Made by a program: the position numbers and the translations under genes
Notes under the pieces: generated by a model
Seen by the model: the letters and a program-made list of their open reading frames with translations, nothing else
Told to the model about the DNA's origin: nothing
Databases searched by the model: none
Origin: Nemertoderma westbladi
Taxonomy: Eukaryota > Xenacoelomorpha > Nemertodermatida > Nemertodermatidae
Assembly (NCBI GenBank): GCA_032718475.1
Contig: JAUCBJ010008109.1
Span: 62,001-126,000, forward strand
DNA length: 64,000 nucleotides
Direction: 5' to 3'
Part shown: piece by piece, positions 41,629-49,922 of the stretch
Position numbering within the stretch: the stretch's first letter is position 1
Layout of the letters: each line of letters starts with the position of its first letter

Positions 41629-41808
41629 CTCTACAACTATCAGCATGCCAACATTTCGTAGATTCCATTTGGGTCTGATTGCCATGGGAACAGGGTTTCC
41701 CACCGTATCTGGGTGATGGTGAGGTGCATGTACGAGATCTATGGACTAAACTTTCTCCACAGGAGACTGGGCATGATGACCAAGACGACCAATGGGACCA
41801 ACCGCCGT
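41629..41808 (-). CDS. TSP1 domain exon
   Basis: This 180-bp, 60-codon symmetric phase-1 exon has an acceptor ending AAACTAG and donor G^GTAAAT. With the G from the previous exon it opens [13 protein letters not shown]. It continues with CPVSCG (O-fucosylation consensus), HRSRTC, YGGKPC, TKC and DSC, giving all six TSP1 cysteines. WSHWSSW provides the W-x-x-W sites used for C-mannosylation. It is a complete, conventional TSP1 module joined to the next one through a 1,588-bp intron. Nothing is broken. Confidence 0.93.
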
Positions 41809-42048
41809 CTAGTTTATAGAGGTACATTAATGAGTTATAATTAATAGGAGTTCTAATTAAAGCTAATTGTCTCGTAGTTTATAAAAGTTTAAAAAATGTT
41901 TGAAAAGGAAGGCACTCTGGGGCCTTTGTGCAGCAAAAGTTCAACCATCTTAACGAACACTTATAATTATACTATGGTTAGTTACTATACTGGCTTGCGA
42001 TACACCCAAACACCCCCCCCCACCATCGAAATAATATTATTCCCTTAC

Positions 42049-42225
42049 CTATTGGACACGGCGTTCTGATTGGACAATGCATGGTTTCCGAGCTGGGTCC
42101 CGGACACTCCTTACCGCCCTCTAGCGGTGAAGGTGAGTTACATAATCGTATTCGTGTCTTCGTTGTAGCACCGCATGACGGCGTACACTCAGAGAATTCT
42201 CCCCAGACAGACCAACCACCATCAA
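42049..42225 (-). CDS. TSP1 domain exon
   Basis: The exon has 59 codons and is phase 1 at both ends, with acceptor GATGTTGCAG and donor G^GTAAGG. It opens VDGGWSVWGEFSEC. It then has CTPSCG (O-fucosylation consensus), RIRLC, GGKEC, MHC and TPC, the six TSP1 cysteines. The GG before KEC and the RxRxC strand are typical of TSP1 repeats in hemicentin- and coadhesin-like proteins. The 240-bp intron to the next exon ends close to a run of Cs at 42010-42020. Confidence 0.93.
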
Positions 42226-42308
42226 CTGCAACATCAGACCAAATGGCAAAGCCCATTTAGATTTAAAACATAATTTTTTTAAAAACTTAAAATATTCAAT
42301 AACCACGA

Positions 42309-42415
42309 CCCCCCCCCCCCCCCCCCCCGTATCTATAATAATAATACCCATAATATATATATACTTACTATACGCGTACTTACTATATATTACTAATAAT
42401 ACTAACATCCGTATC
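42309..42415. repeat. Poly-C tract followed by AT-rich microsatellite
   Basis: Twenty consecutive Cs (42309-42328) are followed by TATAATAATAAT- and TACTTACTATA-type simple sequence to about 42415. On the transcribed strand this is a run of 20 Gs in the intron, about 85 bases before the exon at 42225. Confidence 0.9.
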
Positions 42416-42573
42416 TATAATTCTGAAGATTTGGGCACGCCTTCTATCGTTGTCTGACGATAACGAATAACATAATAATAACAACATTAACTATAACAAT
42501 AACATAACGAATAATATCGTAAACGAATTTATCTTGAACTGAATCTGAATCTGAATCTTGAACAAAGACGCAA

Positions 42574-43485
42574 TACTACTAGGATCGGCATGCTGCATTG
42601 CAGCTGCATTTTTAAGAATGCTGTGCCGGCTTGTCGACAAAATTGCACCGCCACAACTCCCTATCACCCATAACATTTGCTAGATCATCCGCATCTTTAA
42701 GGCCAGTGTCCTTTAAGATGCGTCTCAAAAAGTCATGGGCTGTCCACCATGCTTATTCACTCCATGAGGCTGCCAAAGTAAAAGATTATGCACTGGCTGG
42801 CCCTCACGGCGAAAGCAATGCCTTTTAAAGCGGAGTCGGCTTTGTTCAAGTGTCAAGCTTGGGGGGAACCAATGAGACACCTCCAATGTTATATAGTGTC
42901 TGGTTGGAGATGTGTGCATTGTACTTGACACAATGAACCCGGTGTAGCATTCTTGTGAATGTGCCATCCAGAGATTTGGTGTCCTCAGCAGTTAGATCCC
43001 AGCATGGACTCCCATAGAGGAGTACTGGAACTACCGCTGCTCTAAATAATCGGACCTTAAGTTTTCGATTAATTCTCTGTGACTTCCAAATCCTGGAAGG
43101 CCTATTCAAGGCTGCCCATGCCTTTCCCTTACGTATTCGAAGGTCCTCACCTGACTTCCGGATCCATGATCCCAGGTAACAGAAGTCGTCCACATGCTCA
43201 AGCATACCATCCTTTGTTTGACCTTATGCTCATCCGCTCAGTGACTTGCCGAGGACCTTCAAAGTTAACTGTCAGAATTTTGGTCTTTTTGGAGTTAATA
43301 AAAAGACCAACACTAGAATCTGTCTGTTCTAATGAGCTGAGTAGCAGTTGGGCTCCCTCTAGTGATTTTGAGAGTTTTCCCAGCATTCTTAAAAATGCAG
43401 CTGCAATGCAGCATGCCGATACTAGTAGTAGTAGTAGAGAGTTCTCCTAAGTCATCAGCAAAGTCTAGATCAGTTAAGTACTTGG
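42574..43485 (-). mobile_element. Non-LTR retrotransposon (LINE) fragment, 3' half of reverse transcriptase, frameshifted
   Basis: Minus-strand translation gives YLTDLDFADDLG at about 43447-43480, the catalytic FADD box of a LINE reverse transcriptase. It continues with GLFINSKKTKIL, FCYLGSWI, KVRLF and VLLYGSPCW, and ends with ILKDTGL and DRELWR. These are the thumb and C-terminal signatures of LINE polymerases. Reading needs at least two frame changes, one near 43200 (between GWYA and MLEHVDD) and one near 42735 (a T run), so the copy is dead. The 5' part is missing and stops at the inverted-end element at 43486. After the last codons (stop TAA), about 45 bases lead to a GTA-type tail at 42574. 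The clade is not certain. Confidence 0.85.
43370..43447 (+). mobile_element. 56-bp truncated LINE 3' end inserted antisense in the LINE, with target duplication
   Basis: Positions 43381-43430 are the reverse complement of the LINE 3' end at 42574-42623, with one mismatch in 50 bases. A (GTA)n tail extends to 43436. The insert is bracketed by GAGAGTTTTCC (43370-43380) and GAGAGTTCTCC (43437-43447), 10 of 11 identical, as expected for a target-site duplication. It splits the reading frame of the host LINE between DFADDLGELS and GKLSKSLEG. It is a severely 5'-truncated copy of the same family. Confidence 0.8.
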
Positions 43486-43749
43486 CATTTATTATAGGAA
43501 GGGATCTAGGGGTCGAACCTCGATTTATTTTACCGAAAATAACTTATCTTTTATTGGCGCAATTGTAGGACTAATCCCATCACATGCGTACTTTTTAACC
43601 GGGTATTGTACAAATTTAGGGATCGCGTAATTTTTCTTGAAATTAAAATCTCATATCTCTCCAAACCACGTAGGCGTTTCGACCTTACTGGGTCTCATCA
43701 GCGTGGTGTCGGATTCTAGCCTAGCCTAGATCCCTTCCTATAATAAATG
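43486..43749. mobile_element. 264-bp element with 25-bp perfect terminal inverted repeats (MITE-like)
   Basis: The left end (43486-43510) reads CATTTATTATAGGAAGGG followed by ATCTAGG. The right end (43725-43749) is its exact reverse complement over 25 bases. No coding capacity is seen. The interior contains GGTCGAACCTCG near 43511 and GGTCTCATCAGC near 43691. The element abuts the 5' end of the LINE fragment. Its size and ends resemble a non-autonomous DNA transposon, but a target duplication cannot be fixed with certainty. Confidence 0.65.
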
Positions 43750-43754
43750 TATAA

Positions 43755-43799
43755 TAACAAACACCTCGAAAAATACAGCAAACACCTCGAAAAATACAG
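43755..43799. repeat. 21-bp direct duplication
   Basis: CAAACACCTCGAAAAATACAG occurs twice in immediate tandem, next to the inverted-end element. Confidence 0.85.
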
Positions 43800-44711
43800 C
43801 TTGCCAACACATAAGTACTTGGCAGGACTTCCTCGACTTCTGGACTTCTATACACTACAAAGACGCAACTATGAACTGGGCCTCTAGCGTCAAAGAGACC
43901 CTAAATTGGTTAGGATTGAGTTGGGCTTGGGAGGAACATGAGGTATGGTTCGGAATGGTTTTCGAGGTTCAGCCAGACAGATTATATTTGACCAGTACGT
44001 ACAGACAGGCATGGTGGGCAAATATAAATGTGTCACCAAGGTGAGACTTTACACTAAAGACCTGTTCGGTACAGAATTGTATTTGTGTTACCCCTCCTTA
44101 AAGCTGGCGATGGTGGAGCTACGCCGAAGCGAGCGACAGGAGCCTTCCGAGTGATTGTGTCGAGTCTGTAACTCTGGAGAAATTGAGGATTAACTCCATT
44201 TTTTACTGATTTGTCCCGCATACAGAACACTAAGAATCTAATTTATAAAAATGCATTATCAATTATTTCCAGCCGTTTTTAAGTATCGCAAATTATTATC
44301 ATCCCAGTCCAGATCTGAAGTGAATAATAAATCTATCTCTATCAATCAGTAAGGCTTTCAAACTCAGAAATAAATTGATATTGCTATAGTCGAATTTACT
44401 TAACCTATATCAATTGATTGTAACTACTAAAATGTATGATGTACAATTTATGTTATTTCTTTGTGAATTAATTGTGCATTTGGGAATTGTATTTCTTCTT
44501 AGAGGTGGAGCTTACAATGTTTATGTAATACCCAGCTGGGAGGTGACCACAATGTAACTCGCTTTTAAATCTTTGTTTTCCGTGTCCTCCTATCTCCACA
44601 ACCTCATAATAATTATAGTTCGCCAATTTTGTATATTACACATGAGATTCATTCAATGACACTAAAAAAATATATATTTATTTTATAGAGTGATAATATC
44701 GTTAGCGAAAT

Positions 44712-45559
44712 GTAAGTTACAACATATGTTACTAAGTTACAACATTGTTACTAAATTACAACATATGTTACTAAGTTACAACATATGTTACTAAATTACG
44801 ACATATGTTACTAAGTTACGACATACGTTACTACGTTACGACATACGTTACAACATATGTTACTAAGTTACGACATATGTTACTAAGTTACAACATATGT
44901 TACTAAATTACGACATATGTTACTAAATTACGACATATGTTACTAAGTTACGACATACGTTACTACGTTACGACATACGTTACTACGTTACGACATATGT
45001 TACTAAGTTACGACATATGTTACTAAGTTACAACATATGTTACTAAATTACGACATATGTTACTAAATTACGACATATGTTACTAAGTTACGACATATGT
45101 TACTAAGTTACAACATATGTTACTAAATTACGACATATGTTACTAAGTTACAACATATGTTACTAAGTTACGACATATGTTACTAAGTTACAACATATGT
45201 TACTAAATTACGACATATGTTACTAAATTACGACATATGTTACTAAGTTACGACATACGTTACTACGTTACGACATACGTTACTACGTTACAACATATGT
45301 TACTAAGTTACGACATATGTTACTAAGTTACAACATATGTTACTAAATTACGACATATGTTACTAAATTACGACATATGTTACTAAGTTACGACATATGT
45401 TACTAAGTTACGACATACGTTACTACGTTACGACATATGTTACTAAGTTACGACATATGTTACTAAGTTACAACATATGTTACTAAATTACGACATATGT
45501 TACTAAATTACGACATATGTTACTAAGTTACGACATATGTTACTAAGTTACGACATATG
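44712..45559. repeat. 20-bp satellite (about 42 copies)
   Basis: The unit is TACTAAGTTACGACATATGT, with variants AAATTA, CAACATATG and TACGTTACGACATACG. The central ACATATGT is palindromic. A 300-bp (15-unit) higher-order shift is visible: the block from 44941 recurs from 45241 with one difference over about 180 bases. On the transcribed strand the array begins only 22 bases after the donor of the exon at 45582-45734. Confidence 0.95.
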
Positions 45560-45581
45560 ACAGTTAAAACTAAGAACTCAC

Positions 45582-45734
45582 CGGGGCAAGGATTGGGTAA
45601 GAAGCATGGACGCAGTTGTTTCGTGTCTCCCGTACATAGAGGAGATGGAGTCCTGAGACATTGTCGGTAGCGTGTCTCCCATCCAGTACCACAAGAAGAA
45701 GAACAGACACCCCAATCCATCCACTCTCCCCAAT
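45582..45734 (-). CDS. TSP1 domain exon (short)
   Basis: This exon has 51 codons, phase 1 on both sides, with acceptor ATGTTTAG and donor G^GTGAGT. With the G from the previous exon it opens DWGEWMDWGVC. It then has CSSSCG (O-fucosylation consensus), RYRQC, SPLC, RPC and NPC, a full set of six cysteines. It is eight or nine residues shorter than its neighbours because the loop before the fourth cysteine is reduced to RTPSPLC. It directly follows the novel Cys-containing exon across a 172-bp intron. Confidence 0.92.
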
Positions 45735-45906
45735 CTAAACATAAACATATATTGTGAACACTAGCAACTGTGCTTGCACAAGTATGATCTCCTGAGGTTA
45801 ATAGCTTTTGGTCGCTGAAGATCTTTTTTTAAAGATTAAAGCCCAGACAATTAATTATAAATGGACAGTCACAGTTTGTTGGTAAACTGATATTTATCTC
45901 ACTAAC
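45735..45906 (-). other. 172-bp intron
   Basis: Donor G^GTTAGT and acceptor TTTAG delimit a short intron between the Cys-containing exon and the first TSP1 exon. No feature other than splice signals is seen. Confidence 0.8.
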
Positions 45907-46239
45907 CTTCTTTAGACTGTCGAGGGATTTTGTTGGCTATTGAAACCGTTTTCTCATTGTGTTCTGTTGTAATCCATTCGGTTTCCGTTCTATTACTTTC
46001 TTTTCGAAGTTCCTCGACAAATTTGCTCATCTCTTGTATAATTAACCGCGTATTCTTATGTGGAACGTGGTTAGGAACACAGGAACGGCAGCCAATCCCG
46101 TTCTTATGTTCCGCATAGGCCGCACTGCTGAATATCTCGCAACACGTAGTGTAGTTAAGTTGTTTGTAATGGAGTCCAACTTTACGACATGGTTGTTTTT
46201 TATAAGCCTTATATCGGTTAAAACAAGCGCCTCCATCAA
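45907..46239 (-). CDS. Unrecognised Cys-containing module exon, 111 codons, upstream of the TSP1 repeats
   Basis: This symmetric phase-1 exon has acceptor TGTTTTAG^TT and donor G^GTTAGT. After the phase-1 codon it reads VDGGACFNRYK, the same VDGG lead as a TSP1 exon, but there is no tryptophan ladder. Six cysteines lie in the first half: DGGAC, KKQPC, the TTCC pair, GIGC and RSC. The second half is charged and helix-prone (RLIIQEMSKFVEELRK), and there are sequons at NYT and NRT. I do not recognise the fold. The consistent splice phase, the absence of stops and the D created at the junction with the next exon support it as coding. It may be a lineage-specific extracellular module or an interdomain stalk. 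Confidence 0.75.
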
Positions 46240-46363
46240 CTAAAACACAAAATAATATAATCGAACCTAAATATGTGAGTGTCATATAATGTAAACAGGA
46301 GATCATTATAATGATTGACCCTACCATACCCGGTCAATCAGCCGTTGTGCTCGAAACCCTTTA

Positions 46364-47123
46364 CTACTGCCAGTATCAGGAGATTCATGTGGGAGGGTGT
46401 CGCAGGCTGCACCCCTTATACTGCCAGTAGCGGGGATCCATGTTGGAGGGTGTGGCTGGCTGAATGAACCTCTTATCACTTCCAGTAGAAAGGGGTCCTT
46501 GTGGGAGGGTGTGGTAGGCTGCACCCCTTATCACTGCCACTAACGGGGGATCCATGTTGGAGGGTGTGGCAGGCTGCACCCCTTATAACTGCCACTAACG
46601 GGGGATCCATGTTGGAGGATGTGGCAGGCTGCACCCCTTATCACTGCCACTAACGGGGGATCCATGTTGGAGGGTGTGGCAGGCTGCACCCCTTATCACT
46701 GCCAGTAGCAGGGATCCATGTGGGAGGGTGTGGCAGGCTGCACCCCTTATCACTGCCAGTAGCAGGGATCCATGTGGGAGGGTGTGGCAGGCTGCACCCC
46801 TTATCACTGCTAGTAGCAGGGATCCTCGTGGGAGGGTGTGGCAGGCTGCACCCCTTATTACTGCCAGTAGCAGGGATCCTTGAGGGAGGGTATGGCAGGA
46901 TGCACCCCTTATCACTGCCAGTAGCAGGGATCCATGTGGGAGGGTGTGGCAGGCTGCATCCCTTATCACTGCCAGTAGCAGGGATCCATGTGGGAGGGTG
47001 TGGCAGGCTGCACCCCTTATCACTGCCAGTAGCATGGGGATCCATGTGGGAGTGTGACAGGCTGCACCTCTTATCACTGCCAGTAGCATGGGGATCCATG
47101 TGGGAGTGTGACAGGCTGCACCC
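46364..47123. repeat. 54-bp minisatellite (about 14 copies)
   Basis: The unit contains GGCTGCACCCCTTATCACTG, CCAGTAGCAGGGATCC and ATGTGGGAGGGTGTGGCA. Copies are more divergent at the left end (46364-46520), and AGCATGGGGATCC variants occur at the right end. Because 54 is divisible by three, both strands carry open frames (for example AVIRGAACHTLPHG on the minus strand), but there is no start context or domain. On the transcribed strand the array ends about 125 bases before the acceptor of the exon at 46239. Confidence 0.93.
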
Positions 47124-47933
47124 ATTGTAGAAACTGCGGCTGCCCTTATTTATCAATATAGGAAATATTGGTTTTCTTTTTGGAGTTATTACAGCCCTGG
47201 TGACTAAATGAGAAAACAACAAGTTCTTTATTATCAATTAATTTCTGCCACTAGGGCCATCGTCAGGATATAAATCAAACAAACACAGACGGAAACCACA
47301 CCGACTACATACAGTTGCTTATATTTACAGTACAGGTTTACGATATATTTATCAAGTTAGACTCATAATTTTTTATTGGTGTTTTGGGTGAATGAGTGAT
47401 TTCATATTATTATAACATTGGTTGGGCACAGCTATGCAAACCTTTCATTGTGACGAGTAGTGGTGTTGTTGGAAATGAAGCACCGCCGGTGCCGATCTGC
47501 TGACTTTATGCCGCAAAGTAATTTGTTGCGATGGTCCGGTATTATTCCCAGTGGCCTGGAGTTAAACTCCGCATTGGATTTTAAACTCTTTCCGCATTCA
47601 CATCGAGGTGGGAGAGGTGCTTGATTAGAGGAGCGATGGGCTTAGAAGGCACACCCCTGAGGACTAGCTAATGGATAGCCCAATAAGGATCCCTGGGTGT
47701 GAATGCAACAACCCCGTGGTTCTATTCGAAATTAACATGCAAAGTACGCCGTCACCGCCGCACAGTTTATTGTCCTAATCTGGCGTTTAAATCAGCTTCG
47801 AAATACTATGAACTAATTAATTTGTGGAAATTCAGTCGAAGTCCCACAGTCACTGTCAATTATGATGAATTTTCTGACCCAAAGTATCTTTCTCTTAGAT
47901 TTATATAAAACTAGTATTTTTATTCTAGTATAT
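47124..47933. other. Unique 0.8-kb spacer, possible retroelement remnant
   Basis: No exon is recognisable. The minus strand around 47160-47300 has TCCTGACGATGGCCCTAGTG followed by an A-rich stretch. A comparable 'gatggccc' block occurs near the 3' ends of some retroelements, but this is only a resemblance. The rest looks like ordinary intergenic or intronic DNA. Confidence 0.35.
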
Positions 47934-48670
47934 CTACAACTCCACACCATTACCACCACCCCTACCTTTACTACCTCCACCTCTACCCTTTCTACAACCT
48001 CACACCCTTACCACCACCCCTACATGTACTACCCCCTCCCCATATCTACCCCTTCTACAACCTCACACCCTTACCACTACCCCTACTTATACTACCCCGC
48101 ATCTACCTTTTCTACATCCTCACACCCTTACCACCACCCCGCATCTACCCTTTCTACAACCTCACAGCCTTACCACCACCTCCACATCTACCCTTTCTAC
48201 AACCTCACACCCTTGCCACAACCCCTACCTATACCACCTCCACCTCTACCCTTTCTACAACCTCACACCCTTACCACAACCCCTACCTATACCACCTCCA
48301 CCTCTACCCTTTCTACAACCTCACACCCTTACCACCACCCCTACATGTACTACCCCCTCCCCATATCTACCCCTTCTACAACCTCACACCCTTGCCACAA
48401 CCCCTACCTATACCACCTCCACCTCTACCCTTTCTACAACCTCACACCCTTACCACAACCCCTACCTATACCACCTCCACCTCTACCCTTTCTACAACCT
48501 CACACCCTTACTACAACCCTACCTATAACGCCTCCACCTCTACCCTTTCTACAACCCCACACCCTTATCACCACCCCTACCTATACCACCTCCACATCTA
48601 CCCTTTCTACAACCTCACACCCTTGCCACAACCCCTACCTATACCACCCCGCATCTACCCTTTCTACAAC

Positions 48671-48698
48671 CATGACCTACTCTATATAGTAGGTCATG
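48671..48698. repeat. Palindrome inside the 58-bp array, copy 1
   Basis: The 11-bp arms CATGACCTACT and AGTAGGTCATG are separated by CTATAT. The sequence is foreign to the minisatellite unit and is followed by CTACAACCTCACACCC and CCGCCCCGAACC. Confidence 0.85.
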
Positions 48699-49042
48699 CT
48701 ACAACCTCACACCCTTACCACCGCCCCGAACCTATACCACCTCCACATCTACCCTTTCTACAACCTCACACCCTTGCCACAACCCCTACCTATACCACCT
48801 CCACCTCTACCCTTTCTACAACCTCACACCCTTACCACAACCCATACATATAATACCTCCACCTCTACCCTTTCTACCCTTACCACCACCCCTACCTATA
48901 CCACCTCCAACTCTACCCTTTCTAGAATCTCACACCCTTACCACCACCCCTACCTATACCACCCCGCATCTACCCTTTCTACAACCTCACAGCCTTACCA
49001 CCACCCCTACCTATACCACCCCGCATCTACCCTTTCTACAAC

Positions 49043-49070
49043 CATGACCTACTCTATATAGTAGGTCATG
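49043..49070. repeat. Palindrome inside the 58-bp array, copy 2
   Basis: This is an identical 28-base palindrome with the same flanks, including the otherwise rare CCGCCCCGAACC, 372 bases to the right of copy 1. It marks a segmental duplication of several minisatellite units. Confidence 0.85.
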
Positions 49071-49474
49071 CTACAACCTCACACCCTTACCACCGCCCCG
49101 AACCTATACCGCCGCAACCTCTACCCTTTCTACAACCCCACACCCTTACCACCACCCCTACCTATACCGCCCCCATATCAACCCCTTCTAAAACCTCACA
49201 CACTTTCCACCACCCCTACCTATACCACCCACATCTACCATTTCTACAACCCCACACCCTTACCACCACCCCTACCTATACCGCCCCCATATCAACCCCT
49301 TCTAAAACCTCACACCCTTACCCCCACCCCTACTTATACCACCCCCATATCTACCCCTTCCACAACTCCACACGCTTACCACCACCCCTACCTATACCAC
49401 CTCCACCTCTACCCTTTCTACAATCTCACACCCTTACCACAACCCCTACCTATAACGCCTCCACCTCCACACCT

Positions 49475-49640
49475 AGGTTCCTCCTTGGTGTAGTGTTTGC
49501 ATTGAAATAACATCTCTCTGGAGGTCGTGGGTTCGATCCTCACATGGGCCAGGGCAGTTTTCGTTTCGGTACGAATGCTTTAAAGGGTTGTGCGTAATGT
49601 AATCCCTTGCCTAGCGGTCGAAGAAAATTTACTTTTTTTA
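49475..49640 (+). mobile_element. tRNA-derived SINE
   Basis: The element begins AGGTTCCTCCTTGGTGTAGT, an A-box-like D-arm region. It continues to GTGGGTTCGATCCTCAC (49527-49543), a T-arm with a full five-base stem and a canonical B box. CAGTTTTCGTTTCGG follows, shared in part with the remnant at 41260-41345. No 3' acceptor strand pairs with the 5' end, so it is a SINE head and not a functional tRNA gene. It sits exactly between two pyrimidine-rich arrays. Confidence 0.7.
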
Positions 49641-49649
49641 CTTTTTTAC

Positions 49650-49922
49650 TTTGCCCATTCTACAACTCCCACACCCTCACCACCACCTTACCTTACCCTA
49701 CCCACCCATACCACCTAACCTTACTACAACCCCCACACCCTCACCACCACCCTACCCTTACCCTTGCCCTACCCACCCATACCACCTAACCTTACTACAA
49801 CCCCCACACCCTCACCACCACCCTACCCTTACCCTACCCACCCAACCTTACTACAACCCCCACACCATTACCAGCACCCCCACACCCTTTACCACCACCC
49901 CCACCCTTACCACCACATCCTA
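49650..49922. repeat. C/A/T-rich minisatellite, about 71-bp unit
   Basis: ACCTAACCTTACTACAACCC recurs with a 71-bp shift (49713 to 49784), together with CACACCCTCACCACCACC. About three to four units are present, and they shorten toward the right. It resembles the G-poor array at 47934-49473 and may share its origin. Confidence 0.8.

Larger units (their letters stand above)
42226..45581 (-). other. 3.36-kb intron filled with repeats
   Basis: The intron between two TSP1 exons (donor GTGAGT at 45581) contains, in transcript order, a 20-bp satellite, about 0.9 kb of unique sequence, a 264-bp inverted-end element, a LINE fragment, an AT microsatellite and a poly-C tract. The mobile elements have their own entries. 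In the unique part (43800-44700) I see no exon. The open frame at 43945-44154 has no recognisable domain. Confidence 0.75.
39867..46239 (-). other. TSP1-repeat gene, internal part (five exons, both ends outside window)
   Basis: Five exons on the minus strand form one consistent model. In transcript order they are 46239-45907, 45734-45582, 42225-42049, 41808-41629 and 40040-39867. All introns are phase 1, so each exon is a symmetric module (111, 51, 59, 60 and 58 codons). Each junction creates a sensible residue: D, V, D and G at the start of successive TSP1 modules. The introns are 172, 3,356, 240 and 1,588 bp, and the next one is more than 39 kb. TSP1 modules with tryptophan ladders and CxxSCG/CxxTCG sites indicate an extracellular or membrane-anchored adhesion or matrix protein. 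Hemicentin, coadhesin, SCO-spondin and ADAMTS-like proteins all carry such arrays, and the family cannot be resolved from these exons. The start and end of the gene are not visible. Confidence 0.85.
47934..49473. repeat. 58-bp G-poor minisatellite (about 26 copies)
   Basis: The unit contains CCCTTTCTACAACCTCACAC, CCTTACCACAACCCCTACC and TATACCACCTCCACCTCTA. The period, measured from CCCTTTC at 48249 to 48307, is 58 bp. The + strand is almost free of G for 1.5 kb. Since 58 is not divisible by three, translation cycles through all frames, and the absence of stops comes from base composition. Confidence 0.93.

Noticed and set aside
43195-43220. CCATCCTTTGTTTGACC in the LINE as a possible ancestor of the satellite unit
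   Set aside because: Only about 13 bases resemble the unit. The exon-intron junction at 39867 matches the unit fully and is physically joined to the array.
43945-44154. 69-residue open frame on the + strand
   Set aside because: No domain, no splice or promoter context, and it lies antisense in an intron.
46595-47237. Minus-strand open frames of 176-195 codons
   Set aside because: They lie mainly in the 54-bp minisatellite and reflect its three-divisible period.
47862-49493. Pro/Thr-rich open frames on the + strand
   Set aside because: The 58-bp period rotates all three frames, and they stay open only because the G-poor sequence contains few stops.
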